A DNA stretch of 64,000 bases from Sporosarcina sp. Marseille-Q4063 (lineage in GTDB: Bacteria > Bacillota > Bacilli > Bacillales_A > Planococcaceae): positions 2,294,001-2,358,000 of the forward strand of contig NZ_CP070502.1 in NCBI RefSeq assembly GCF_018309085.1, read 5' to 3'. The translations under genes and the position numbers were made by a program. Every line of letters starts with the position of its first letter. The stretch's first letter is position 1. The notes under the pieces are model-generated. The model ran no database searches. It saw only the letters and a program-made list of their open reading frames with translations, and had not been told where the DNA came from. Below are positions 27,563 to 36,310 of this stretch, piece after piece.

Positions 27563-28192
27563 ATGTTTGTCAGGGATTTATATTTAGAAAAACACGAGGT
27601 TGTAACGGTAAACACCGCGCAAAGTGTTGGAGAAGTGTATGAAATCATTGAAAAAAGCGGGTACAGATGCATTCCTGTCATCGACAATGACAGTTTATAC
27701 AAAGGGATGATTTACAAAGTTCATCTGATGGAAGATATTTATGAAAACAACGGCGATAAAAATGCGACTATCAATCACCTACTCAAACACGATGATTTAT
27801 TCATCGCTCAACATACGCCTTTTTTAAATGCATTGGTGGCAATCAAATCATTGCCTTTTATCAGCGTCGTAGAAGACGGGAAATTAATCGGCATTCTAAC
27901 TCATAACAAAGTCGAAAGCGTATTGGAAGATGCATTCGGCATGAAAACCGGTGGGATCAATATCACGATTTCTTCCGTCGAAGCAAGGGGGATGATTGGA
28001 AAGCTGACAAAAGTGTTACGTGGTGAAAATATCGAAGGCATGTTCACGTTGGACAATGGCTCCGTCATTGCCAGGCGCGTTGTCATCACACTTGAAAATG
28101 GAAAAACCGATGAAGAGATTACGGAAATCAAAGAAAAACTCGAGAAATCAGGTTTTAGAATTTTACACATTGACCGCATCGTATCCAAGTAA
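27563..28192 (+). CDS. CBS-pair plus ACT domain protein, CbpA-like (candidate c-di-AMP receptor)
   Basis: Cytoplasmic protein of 209 aa. Two CBS motifs occupy about residues 1-130 (GYRCIPVIDND and LPFISVVEDGKLIGILTHNKV), and an ACT-like domain follows (ITISSVEARGMIGKLTKVL onward, about 133-209). This CBS-CBS-ACT layout and size match the cyclic-di-AMP-binding protein CbpA described in Listeria; the assignment is from memory of the family, not a search. AGGAGG precedes the ATG. A c-di-AMP phosphodiesterase (GdpP) is encoded at 60 kb in this window. Confidence 0.72.
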   Translation: MFVRDLYLEKHEVVTVNTAQSVGEVYEIIEKSGYRCIPVIDNDSLYKGMIYKVHLMEDIYENNGDKNATINHLLKHDDLFIAQHTPFLNALVAIKSLPFISVVEDGKLIGILTHNKVESVLEDAFGMKTGGINITISSVEARGMIGKLTKVLRGENIEGMFTLDNGSVIARRVVITLENGKTDEEITEIKEKLEKSGFRILHIDRIVSK

Positions 28193-28204
28193 ACTTCCAA
28201 AATA

Positions 28205-28242
28205 AAAAGCGAGACACATAATGATCTATGTATCTCGCTTTT
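28205..28242. terminator. Terminator between the CBS-ACT gene and the UMF1-type MFS gene
   Basis: A 16-bp stem (28205-28220 with 28227-28242) with one mismatch that becomes a G-U wobble on the minus strand, a 6-nt loop, A4 on the left and T4 on the right. It serves two convergent genes. Confidence 0.88.
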
Positions 28243-28246
28243 AAAA

Positions 28247-29509
28247 TTAGATACGCACCTGATCTGGTTCAGGCACAAAACGAAGAACGATAATACCAAC
28301 AATAAACAGCACAACCAGACTGAATACGCCGTAAGATGAATGACCTGTCATTTGCGAAGTTACACCAACAAGCAACGGTCCCATCACCGACGCAAACTTG
28401 CCGAAAATATTATAAAATCCGAAGAACTCGTTCGCTTTTTCTTTCGGAACTAGTTTAGCAAAATACGAACGACTCAACGCTTGAATTCCACCCTGCGAAG
28501 TCGCAACCAACATGGCTAAAATCCAAAAATCGGTCTCTGTTTTCATGAAGAACGCATAAATACAAACAATAATATAGACGAAGATCCCGACATACAACAT
28601 CTTTTTCCCCGTGAACTTTTGCGATAAACGACCGTAAATAATCGCAAACGGCGCAGCCACTACTTGCGTCACAAACAAGATGATGAGCAGCGTCGTTGCA
28701 CTAATGCCCAAGTCGGTTCCATACGCTGTCGACATTGAAATAATCGTCCCGACCCCGTCGATATAAAAGAAATATGCAACTAAAAATAAAAACACATGAC
28801 GGTATTTTCGAATGTCTTTAAACGTGCGCCCCAACCTTACAAAACTTCCTTTAATAATGTTTACGTCAGGATCACGCGGGATTGAATGAATCTGGACAAC
28901 ATATTTAAGCATCGGCACCGTGAATACAATCCACCAAATCGCTGTAATGACAAATGCGAGCTTCATCGCGAACCCTGTAGCAAGCGGAATTACGCCTTTA
29001 TCAGCCAACATAATTAACGCAATACTAATAATGAACGGGATTGTACTCCCGATATATCCAAGACCAAAGCCGCGAGCTGACACTTGGTCCATCCGCTTCT
29101 CCGGTGTCACATCGACTAAAAATGCATCGTAAAATATATTTGCCCCGTGAAACCCAACCGCTGTTATCGCATAAAAAACTAATAATAGCGTGCCATTTCC
29201 TTCTGGAACGAAAGCCAATGACGCTGTCGATAAAGAACCGATTGCAAAGAATGTAAAGAAGAACTTCTTTTTCAATCCTTCATAATCCGCGAGCGCTCCT
29301 AAAATAGGACCTATCATCGCGATAATAAACGTTGCGAACGCGACCGCATAGCCTAAATAGGCCGTTGAATCCGAGTTCGCGATACCGGCATTCGAAGCAA
29401 CAGATTTATAAAATAAAGGAAATACCGCGGTCGTAATAATAATGGAGTACGCCGAATTCCCCCAGTCGTACATCATCCAACCGCTCTCTGTCTTATTAAA
29501 CTTCTTCAC
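28247..29509 (-). CDS. MFS transporter, UMF1 (Atg22-like/YxiO) family
   Basis: Integral membrane transporter of 420 aa with about twelve hydrophobic segments. The N-terminal WMMYDWGNSAYSIIITTAVFP pattern is characteristic of the UMF1/Atg22-like branch of the major facilitator superfamily (B. subtilis YxiO). The frame opens at a GTG (29530); a second GTG at 29509 follows a strong GGAGGGGGG and is the better start. Substrate unknown; yeast Atg22 exports amino acids, but extending this to bacteria is not justified. Confidence 0.85.
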   Translation of the reverse strand: MKKFNKTESGWMMYDWGNSAYSIIITTAVFPLFYKSVASNAGIANSDSTAYLGYAVAFATFIIAMIGPILGALADYEGLKKKFFFTFFAIGSLSTASLAFVPEGNGTLLLVFYAITAVGFHGANIFYDAFLVDVTPEKRMDQVSARGFGLGYIGSTIPFIISIALIMLADKGVIPLATGFAMKLAFVITAIWWIVFTVPMLKYVVQIHSIPRDPDVNIIKGSFVRLGRTFKDIRKYRHVFLFLVAYFFYIDGVGTIISMSTAYGTDLGISATTLLIILFVTQVVAAPFAIIYGRLSQKFTGKKMLYVGIFVYIIVCIYAFFMKTETDFWILAMLVATSQGGIQALSRSYFAKLVPKEKANEFFGFYNIFGKFASVMGPLLVGVTSQMTGHSSYGVFSLVVLFIVGIIVLRFVPEPDQVRI

Positions 29510-29596
29510 TTCAATTCCCCCCTCCCACACTTCTACTATCTAGTGTACAACAACCGGAGTAAGAATATATATAGTATTCCAACATTTACACAATGA

Positions 29597-30904
29597 TTAT
29601 ATTTCTAAGATTTCTTCTATCGCTTTCCCGTCCGTCCTGCCCAGGTCAAGACCGAGAAGACGCGCAAAAGTCGGCCCTTCATCAATTAATCTCATAGCAG
29701 GAATCTCAACATTCAGCTTGATGCCTTTTCCAGTCGCAATGAAAATCGTTTCATAGTTGTCCTTAGTGGGTGAATACCCATGCGAAGCAAACGTATACTT
29801 CCCGCTAGCCACATCCTCCTCCGTAATCACGTCGATAGAATTACCATCCAAATGCTCCGTAAAATAAAACCCGCGACGTGCTTCGACCATGAAAGCTGCA
29901 TGTTCATCAGCGCCGCGTCGACCCGCTTCCTCGCCTTCGATTACAAACTCAACGCCATTCTCTTCGTTCATCACTAAAGAATGCAGTAAAGCACGTACCC
30001 GCTCCTTTGTCCCCGCATCGTTTTCATCTTTCAAATAAATATAAGCCGAACCGTCATTGCTCTTGCAATACGCCTTCCAACTCTTCACTTTCCCGCGTTT
30101 CGTAACCTCGATCAAACCGCTTTCTTTAAATAAAACATTCAACTTCACGACTTTTGAATGGTCCAACGAACTATGATCGCCTAACGCCACAATGGTTGAG
30201 TTCTCATACAAGCCGCTGTCCTTCAAAGCCCTGACAATCTCGCCTAATCGCGCATCATGACGATGAATCGCATCACTCGCTTCCTTAGATGAAAACCCAT
30301 GGCGATGGCGCTGCGAGTCTAGATCCACCAGATGAATCAACATGAGATTCGGTTTTTTCGTCGTAATCGTATGAACAGCCGATGCTGTCACAAAATCATC
30401 AAGTTCAGGTTGCTGAATTCCAATTCGGATATGGCCAAATCGTTTATTCATATCAAATTGGTACCCCATGCTGCCATTCCACAAAGAGGTTAGTATTTGA
30501 TGATGCCACGGTCGATTCGCAAAGATTTCCGGCATATGATAATCGATTTTTGCTTTCGCTGTGACTGGCCATAACAATGCCGCCGTCGACATACCTGCTT
30601 TTTTCGCTTCATCATATAATGTAGTCCCTTGAATGTAGCGCCGCCCCCAATACCAATCAGGCGATTCTTTTCCCGGTTGGAGCAATGTATTTGCCCTGAC
30701 CCCGTGTTGATTGGGGTAATTTCCAGTTACAATACTAGCATGACATGGATACGTCACAGAAGGATAAATGGTTTCGACATTTTCACAAATGGAAGCATGT
30801 TCAAAGAGCTCCTTGAAATTTGGTAACACCTTCAATTGTTGAATGTCCTGCGAAGACAAACAATCAAAAGAAATCACAATTAAATGATCGGTTAATCGTT
30901 GCAA
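29597..30904 (-). CDS. Alkaline-phosphatase-superfamily protein (type I phosphodiesterase/nucleotide pyrophosphatase)
   Basis: Metal-dependent phosphohydrolase of 435 aa without signal peptide, so probably cytoplasmic. The metal and nucleophile region reads VISFDCLSS and then SVTYPCHASIVTGNYPNQHG, in which the Thr is the expected nucleophile. Further metal ligands occur in HLVDLDSQRHRHG (about residue 190) and ALGDHSSLDH (about 240), then ASHGYSP near the C-terminus. The apparent start is a TTG at 30904 with a weak ribosome site, so the N-terminus is uncertain. The substrate is unknown; the fold covers pyrophosphatases, phosphodiesterases and phosphopentomutases. Confidence 0.85.
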   Translation of the reverse strand: MQRLTDHLIVISFDCLSSQDIQQLKVLPNFKELFEHASICENVETIYPSVTYPCHASIVTGNYPNQHGVRANTLLQPGKESPDWYWGRRYIQGTTLYDEAKKAGMSTAALLWPVTAKAKIDYHMPEIFANRPWHHQILTSLWNGSMGYQFDMNKRFGHIRIGIQQPELDDFVTASAVHTITTKKPNLMLIHLVDLDSQRHRHGFSSKEASDAIHRHDARLGEIVRALKDSGLYENSTIVALGDHSSLDHSKVVKLNVLFKESGLIEVTKRGKVKSWKAYCKSNDGSAYIYLKDENDAGTKERVRALLHSLVMNEENGVEFVIEGEEAGRRGADEHAAFMVEARRGFYFTEHLDGNSIDVITEEDVASGKYTFASHGYSPTKDNYETIFIATGKGIKLNVEIPAMRLIDEGPTFARLLGLDLGRTDGKAIEEILEI

Positions 30905-30952
30905 ACAAGCTCACACCCGTCCCAATATAGTCTATTCATTCTATCAGACAAA

Positions 30953-30995
30953 AAAACTGGTCACCAAGGAGCATGCCTCCCAGGTAACCAGTTTT
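30953..30995 (-). terminator. Terminator after the DUF5068-like lipoprotein gene
   Basis: A 13-bp stem (30983-30995 with 30953-30965, one G-U on the minus strand) with an inner GGAG/CTCC helix, followed on the minus strand by a T-run. It lies 6 bp past the stop at 31001. Confidence 0.85.
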
Positions 30996-31000
30996 CCCTA

Positions 31001-32236
31001 TTATTCCACCGGCAAGTCGAAAGTCACCGATTTTTCCTTAAATAAATTCTTTACGTTCTCATCTACTAAAGGCCCCACTTGAAACTCCAACTCTTTCAAT
31101 AAGTTGAATTCATCTTCTCTAAACAGGTAGACAATTAGTGCCTCATGCGTTTCGCCGGGTTCAATCTCTCCGCTTGCAGTTGGTTCAAGCATGCCATTTG
31201 AAAGCATCGTGCCGCGATTTTGATCTAAATGCAGACTAGTCTTTATCGTCTTGGAAACTAACGCATCACTTCCATTTTCTATAGAAAGTTTTATCGTTAA
31301 TCCGACTAGTGGTCCGTCACCGAAATTACTAAATCGATCCGCATGCGCAGCTGTCGGCGTAACCGTTGCATATTGAACGCCTTCTAGCGTGACTTTCACA
31401 TCATCAATCGATTGTTCTTCGTTAATGTCTTCTTTGGAAAAGAACAATTCTTTATCTGCAATACTTTCTGTAACCATTTTGTCTGCATACAATTTGGAAG
31501 TCGCTTCAGCTTTTTTTGTGCCTTCTTCAGTAATCGGAAAGAAAAATACAGCTTCATCTCCGAATCCTTTGCTTGTATCTTCATCCAAATACGGTGTAGA
31601 AATCGTCATTCTTGGCGATTCCAATTTTTCAAATTGTGCCTTCGTAATCATATGTGCGGACAGTCCAGTAAAGGAACCTTTTGAATAAAGACCGAATGAA
31701 TCCTTTGAATCATCTTTCAGCCATTCATCCCGTGCCACAAAATGACTTCTACCTGGCAGATGCTCCGTCGCATCATCCGAATAAAATAATACACCTTGAT
31801 CGAACGATATATCCTCATCACTTTGGTTATCGAGTGTCAGTTTATATGTCAAAACATAACCTTCATCTTCATCGTTAAAACTAGTTTTCGCAGACTCGTT
31901 CATATTCGTTACATGCACGACTTGGTATTCATCGATTGTAATTTTGACATCATCGCTATAAGCATGCGCTAAGCCAGGATCCAAGTTTGTCATAACAACC
32001 TCAATATCGCCGCCAGTTTCTTCTGCAAGATATGTATTTAACATTTCGCCATCTGAACTAGCCGCAACTTCTTCATTTTCAACTTCTTCCTCTTTTTCTA
32101 TCTCGGTTTCAGTTTCTTCGATGTCTTCCGGCTTCTCCTCTGCCTCCACCGTATCTTCTTTCTTCGTATCGCTACAAGCCCCTACTAGTAAAATAAGTGA
32201 AAGCAATCCAACAATAAATAAATTCTTCCTCTTCAT
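31001..32236 (-). CDS. Lipoprotein, DUF5068/DUF4352-like
   Basis: Surface lipoprotein of about 411 aa. The lipobox LVGAC is followed by a strongly acidic linker rich in Glu and Thr (about residues 25-60). Two similar beta-rich domains follow: one around 85-210 (VKITIDEYQVVHVTN) and one around 275-390 (VKVTLEGVQYATVTP), each with LTYKLTLDN or GLTIKLSIEN patterns like DUF4352/DUF5068 proteins of Bacilli. Function is unknown. The frame opens at a TTG (32242); the ATG at 32236 after GGGGG is the likelier start. It appears to be a single-gene unit. Confidence 0.7.
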   Translation of the reverse strand: MKRKNLFIVGLLSLILLVGACSDTKKEDTVEAEEKPEDIEETETEIEKEEEVENEEVAASSDGEMLNTYLAEETGGDIEVVMTNLDPGLAHAYSDDVKITIDEYQVVHVTNMNESAKTSFNDEDEGYVLTYKLTLDNQSDEDISFDQGVLFYSDDATEHLPGRSHFVARDEWLKDDSKDSFGLYSKGSFTGLSAHMITKAQFEKLESPRMTISTPYLDEDTSKGFGDEAVFFFPITEEGTKKAEATSKLYADKMVTESIADKELFFSKEDINEEQSIDDVKVTLEGVQYATVTPTAAHADRFSNFGDGPLVGLTIKLSIENGSDALVSKTIKTSLHLDQNRGTMLSNGMLEPTASGEIEPGETHEALIVYLFREDEFNLLKELEFQVGPLVDENVKNLFKEKSVTFDLPVE

Positions 32237-32378
32237 AACCAATTTCCCCCTTTAGGCATTTAATAGTCATCCTATCACGATTCAATACTAAAAAATGTAT
32301 TTATTATCCATTCAGAACTAATGGGCTATGGAAATAAATAGAAACCGGGAGGAAGTGCCCGATTTATTAAATAAAAAA

Positions 32379-32403
32379 ACTCTTCCACATTGGCTAGAAG
32401 AGT
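32379..32403 (-). terminator. Terminator after the ABC exporter permease
   Basis: A 7-bp stem (32397-32403 with 32379-32385, 11-nt loop) followed on the minus strand by T7. The stem begins at the stop codon of the permease gene. Confidence 0.75.
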
Positions 32404-34022
32404 CACTTTATTGTGTTTGGAAAAACAATTCGCCAACCTAACACAATAAAAATTAGAAGAACAGCGATATAAATATACACGCCATAATTTATAAACGTTG
32501 AAATCAAATGGGCAATCACAAAAACTCCGGTGAATATGCTCAACATAAACATTTTAAAACCATCCGTCTCTTGCGCAAACTCAAATGAATTAGAGAAAGG
32601 ATAGGTTTCATTATTAATCATCTTATACGTAATCAATGTCTGTAAAATTCCGCCCAATAGCACAGCCGCCAGCTCCGGAATCACGTTCAGCGTATATATC
32701 CACGTGAAAACAACGCTTAGAAGTAGAAAGACAGGTAAATATAACTTCACCAAAAATGCTTTCAACGTTCCACTATAAGCAACAGATTTATTTTTAATCG
32801 GTGCCGCCTTCAATAACCAACTACCTTTATAACTTCCCGAAAACTTTAACATATGAACTGTCATCGGAATGAGGAAATTACAAAAGTAAATGAATAAAAA
32901 CGTTCGGCCCGTTGAAATATCAGCCAAACTTCGTTCACTCAACTCGGTAAAAATAAAGATGAATGGAAAAACAAGCGCAATGCCTATGCCGGGATACACC
33001 TTTAATTTAAACTCTCGCTCTTTTTTCATCATTGTCATTGCAAATCGAAAAAATAATCGTTCCTCTTTGCTTCGACATAATAAGTTGGCCCACACATTCT
33101 CCAGCCAATTCTTTTTCCGTTCCTTTCCCGTATCGCTCAATAACTTTTCCAAGTTTCGTTCAAAGGAAGGCATCAGACGCGCATAAAGAAAGATTGCAAT
33201 TACCGGAATGACAAAACCTAGCACCGCTAAAACAATCAGCGGACCCATAAAGTTTTGATACATCGCTAGATCAAATGTTGCCCCGTACCATAACGGCGGA
33301 ATGAATATATGCCACCAGCTAAATGAGTAGATAATATCAAAATCGACCACATTAAATGCTCGAATAAGGATTTGATAACCGACGATGACACCGACAGATA
33401 ACATGATTTGAACATAGTTGATAATATCTTTTAGCCGTTCTCCGTCGAAAAAACGTAAAACGAATAAATAAATTAATGCGGTCAATACGACTACAAACAG
33501 CAATGTAAATATCAAATCTATAAAAAACACGATTGAAAATAGTATCCCATGCTTAAATAGGCTGACAAGAAGCGGAATCGCAACAAAAGCACCCGTAATG
33601 ACCGTCATATAAATCATCACGTGGACAATCTTCGCCGCACTAATCGTCCGACCGTTTATCGGTTTCGTGTTTAAAATGTTTTTATCGCGCACATCTAAGA
33701 GTACAGTTGAAAAATCTGAAATCATCGATGTCATGATGATAAATATAATCATGCCGAACACAAGACTCATTTGAAAAATATAATTCGTTCCCAATAGCAT
33801 AAACGGCACTAGAATAAGCCCATATAACGCATAAATCCATAATGATTTGAAAAAATGATTGCCTTCCTTCTTTTTAGACGCATTAAATATTGTCGGTACT
33901 CTTCTTTGATCCATCGTCAATTTGATTGAAAGGATTTTTTGCAATGCATCATAATCTATGCCAAACTTGTCAAATAAACCTTTAAACAATCTGAGGAACT
34001 GCAATGATTTATAAATCTGCAT
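32403..34022 (-). CDS. ABC transporter permease (large multi-helix exporter subunit)
   Basis: Membrane protein of about 539 aa with roughly ten to twelve hydrophobic helices and no signal peptide. It is the permease partner of the upstream ATPase and resembles the B. subtilis YthQ/EcsB-like permeases in length and gene pairing, though I cannot confirm orthology. The frame opens at 34064 inside the ATPase gene; the ATG at 34022 follows GTGAGGG and overlaps the ATPase stop by 14 bp, a normal coupled start. The substrate is unknown. Confidence 0.75.
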   Translation of the reverse strand: MQIYKSLQFLRLFKGLFDKFGIDYDALQKILSIKLTMDQRRVPTIFNASKKKEGNHFFKSLWIYALYGLILVPFMLLGTNYIFQMSLVFGMIIFIIMTSMISDFSTVLLDVRDKNILNTKPINGRTISAAKIVHVMIYMTVITGAFVAIPLLVSLFKHGILFSIVFFIDLIFTLLFVVVLTALIYLFVLRFFDGERLKDIINYVQIMLSVGVIVGYQILIRAFNVVDFDIIYSFSWWHIFIPPLWYGATFDLAMYQNFMGPLIVLAVLGFVIPVIAIFLYARLMPSFERNLEKLLSDTGKERKKNWLENVWANLLCRSKEERLFFRFAMTMMKKEREFKLKVYPGIGIALVFPFIFIFTELSERSLADISTGRTFLFIYFCNFLIPMTVHMLKFSGSYKGSWLLKAAPIKNKSVAYSGTLKAFLVKLYLPVFLLLSVVFTWIYTLNVIPELAAVLLGGILQTLITYKMINNETYPFSNSFEFAQETDGFKMFMLSIFTGVFVIAHLISTFINYGVYIYIAVLLIFIVLGWRIVFPNTIK

Positions 34023-34809
34023 CGTGTGAACCCTCACCAACAATCGATACAACCCGTTCTGCAATCGCTTTATGTTCTGTGAAGCCCGTTAATTGATTGA
34101 AAATATCCGAAAGCGTTCCTTTTTCACTCAACGCTTGTAATTCTTCGAAACTACCATCCGCAACTACTTTTCCTTCAACAAGCAAAACGATCCGATTACT
34201 AATCTTCTCGACAAGATCCATAATATGCGAGGAATAAAATATCGTTTTTCCCTGTGCCGCCAATTGAGCTAATAACTCTTGAATAATCATAATGCTATTC
34301 GCATCCAACCCGCTTAATGGTTCATCCAAAAATAATAAATCGGGGTCATGCAATAAACTGGAAATGATCAACGTTTTTTGTTTCATGCCTTTTGAAAATG
34401 AAGAAAGCCTTTTATGAGCGACATCTTCCAAATCGAATTCCTTCAACAACTGCAATGCTTTTTCCTTGGCAACTTCGCAATCCAATCCATACAATTCACC
34501 CGTAAATTGTAAATATTCAAGTGCAGTAAGGGTATCATACGCTTCTGCATTTTCAGGAACATAACCAATTCTTCGTTTATAATCGGGATTACCTTCTGAA
34601 ATGTCATATCCAAAAAGCTCTACTTTCCCCTCATAGCCATCAATCAGCCCAAGCATGATCTTGACTGTCGTACTTTTCCCCGCGCCGTTCGGACCAATAT
34701 AGCCAATAATTTGTCCTTTGAAAACTTCCAAGTCCACGCCATTCAATACGCGTTTCGGACCATAATCCATTGTCAAATCGGTAAGTGACAACACTTTTTC
34801 AGACCCCAT
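34009..34809 (-). CDS. ABC transporter ATP-binding protein (exporter type)
   Basis: CcmA-type ATPase of about 266 aa. Walker A GPNGAGKSTTVKI, Q-loop segment YVPENAEAYDTLT, signature FSKGMKQK (the SKGM form common in drug and Na+/lantibiotic exporters), Walker B LLFLDEPLSGLD and switch YSSHIMD are visible. Several in-frame ATGs occur near 34830; the one at 34809 has GGGGGGA six bases upstream. It forms a two-gene operon with the permease, similar to B. subtilis ythP-ythQ. The substrate is not predictable. Confidence 0.88.
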   Translation of the reverse strand: MGSEKVLSLTDLTMDYGPKRVLNGVDLEVFKGQIIGYIGPNGAGKSTTVKIMLGLIDGYEGKVELFGYDISEGNPDYKRRIGYVPENAEAYDTLTALEYLQFTGELYGLDCEVAKEKALQLLKEFDLEDVAHKRLSSFSKGMKQKTLIISSLLHDPDLLFLDEPLSGLDANSIMIIQELLAQLAAQGKTIFYSSHIMDLVEKISNRIVLLVEGKVVADGSFEELQALSEKGTLSDIFNQLTGFTEHKAIAERVVSIVGEGSHDADL

Positions 34810-34855
34810 CCTCATTCCCCCCATTGTCATTATATTACCACAATTTCCAAATACG

Positions 34856-34887
34856 AAAAGACGAAAGAAATGATTCTTTCGTCTTTT
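34856..34887 (-). terminator. Terminator after the CNT nucleoside transporter gene
   Basis: A perfect 14-bp stem (34856-34869 with 34874-34887) and a 4-nt loop; the outer arms are AAAA and TTTT. It lies 19 bp past the stop at 34906 and insulates the ABC operon. Confidence 0.9.
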
Positions 34888-34905
34888 CTATATGATTAAA
34901 TTCAG

Positions 34906-36117
34906 TTAAATAAACATGCCCGCAATCGCCGCACTTAATAATGATGCCAGCATACCCGCAGCAACCGACCGAATTCCCAACCGTGCAATATCAGGACGTC
35001 GAGTCGGCGCCAGTTGACCTAAACCGCCTAGAAGAATTGCCAGTGAACTTAAATTCGCAAATCCACATAGCGCAAAGCTGATGACGATTACGGTTTTAGG
35101 CATTAACTCGGGAATTTGAGGCGCAAAATTAGCGTAAGCTACAAATTCATTTAACACGAGCTTTTGACCGATGAAACCTCCCGCCGTAACCGCTTCTGAC
35201 CAAGGGACGCCAATCGCAAATGCAAGCGGTGAAAACAAAATCCCTAACATCCCTTCGAGCGTGATAGAGCCATAGCCGAACAATCCGCCTATCCAGCCTA
35301 ATAGCCCATTAATCATGGCAATTAACGCAATAAAAGCCAACAACATCGCGCCGACATTTAACGCAAGTTTTAACCCGTCACCCGCACCGCGCGCCGCCGC
35401 ATCAATCACGTTTACAGAATCGCTATCCTTTTCCATCTTAAATTCTGTAACGGCTGATTCTTCCCTTTCCGGTATCATCATTTTCGCCATGATCAATCCA
35501 GCGGGTGCCGCCATAAAACTTGCAGCAAGCAGATATTCAAGCGGTACACCTAACAAGGCGTAACCCGCCAGAACAGAACCTGCAATAGAGGCTAGCCCAC
35601 CTGTCATAACAGCAAAAAGTTCCGATTTTGTCATGTTCGCTAAAAATGGACGAACTACAAGCGGCGCCTCTGTTTGTCCAACGAAAATGTTCGCTGCCGC
35701 AGATACTGATTCCGCACGACTTGTTCCAAGCAACTTTGACAATCCGCCGCCGATCAACTTAATGACCCATTGCATAATGCCAAGATAGTATAGAACGGAA
35801 ATCAAAGACGAAAAGAAAACGATAATCGATAACACTTGGAACGCGAATACAAATCCAAAGTTCTCCGTATCCGCAGCGGGCCCGAAAAGAAAACCAATCC
35901 CTTCACCCGCATAGTCAATCACACCTTGAACTATTGCTGATAACCACGCCAGTCCTTTTCTACCTGTTTCCCACTCCAACACAATAAATGCAAACGATAC
36001 TTGTATCACTAAACCGACTAAAATGGTTCTAAAATTTATAGACCTTTTCGCATTTGACATAAGAAATGCAATTCCGAGCACAACGACTATGCCGAAAAGT
36101 CCCCATAGTAAATTCAC
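34906..36117 (-). CDS. nupC: Concentrative nucleoside transporter (NupC/CNT family)
   Basis: Ion-coupled nucleoside importer of 403 aa with about eight to ten membrane segments. The CNT core is plain: a Gate region ([22 protein letters not shown]) and, just before it, the nucleoside-site motif [15 protein letters not shown], followed by a C-terminal [20 protein letters not shown] segment. It is a single-gene unit. B. subtilis has several such genes (nupC, nupG, yutK), so the symbol stands for family only. No purine riboswitch was seen in the 190-bp upstream gap. Confidence 0.9.
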   Translation of the reverse strand: MNLLWGLFGIVVVLGIAFLMSNAKRSINFRTILVGLVIQVSFAFIVLEWETGRKGLAWLSAIVQGVIDYAGEGIGFLFGPAADTENFGFVFAFQVLSIIVFFSSLISVLYYLGIMQWVIKLIGGGLSKLLGTSRAESVSAAANIFVGQTEAPLVVRPFLANMTKSELFAVMTGGLASIAGSVLAGYALLGVPLEYLLAASFMAAPAGLIMAKMMIPEREESAVTEFKMEKDSDSVNVIDAAARGAGDGLKLALNVGAMLLAFIALIAMINGLLGWIGGLFGYGSITLEGMLGILFSPLAFAIGVPWSEAVTAGGFIGQKLVLNEFVAYANFAPQIPELMPKTVIVISFALCGFANLSSLAILLGGLGQLAPTRRPDIARLGIRSVAAGMLASLLSAAIAGMFI

Positions 36118-36250
36118 TTATTCCACCTCATAATATTCATTTTTCCCACATTAAAAACCATTGCGAAAATGCATACAATTGCATCACTGGCAAGCTTTGT
36201 CAATAGGTGACCTCGGAATTTTAACAAACTATTTCACGAATGTAAATGAA

Positions 36251-36296
36251 AAATGAAAAGACCACATCCTAATAACTAGAATGAACCTTTTCATTT
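36251..36296 (-). terminator. Terminator after the acyl-CoA ligase gene
   Basis: A 10-bp A/T-rich stem (36287-36296 with 36251-36260) with a 26-nt loop and a T-rich exit on the minus strand, 14 bp past the stop at 36311. The long loop lowers certainty. Confidence 0.6.
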
Positions 36297-36310
36297 TTTT
36301 AATACTACTT

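Noticed and set aside
36118..36250. Purine riboswitch before the nucleoside transporter
   Set aside because: None of the conserved purine-aptamer loop sequences was found in the gap.
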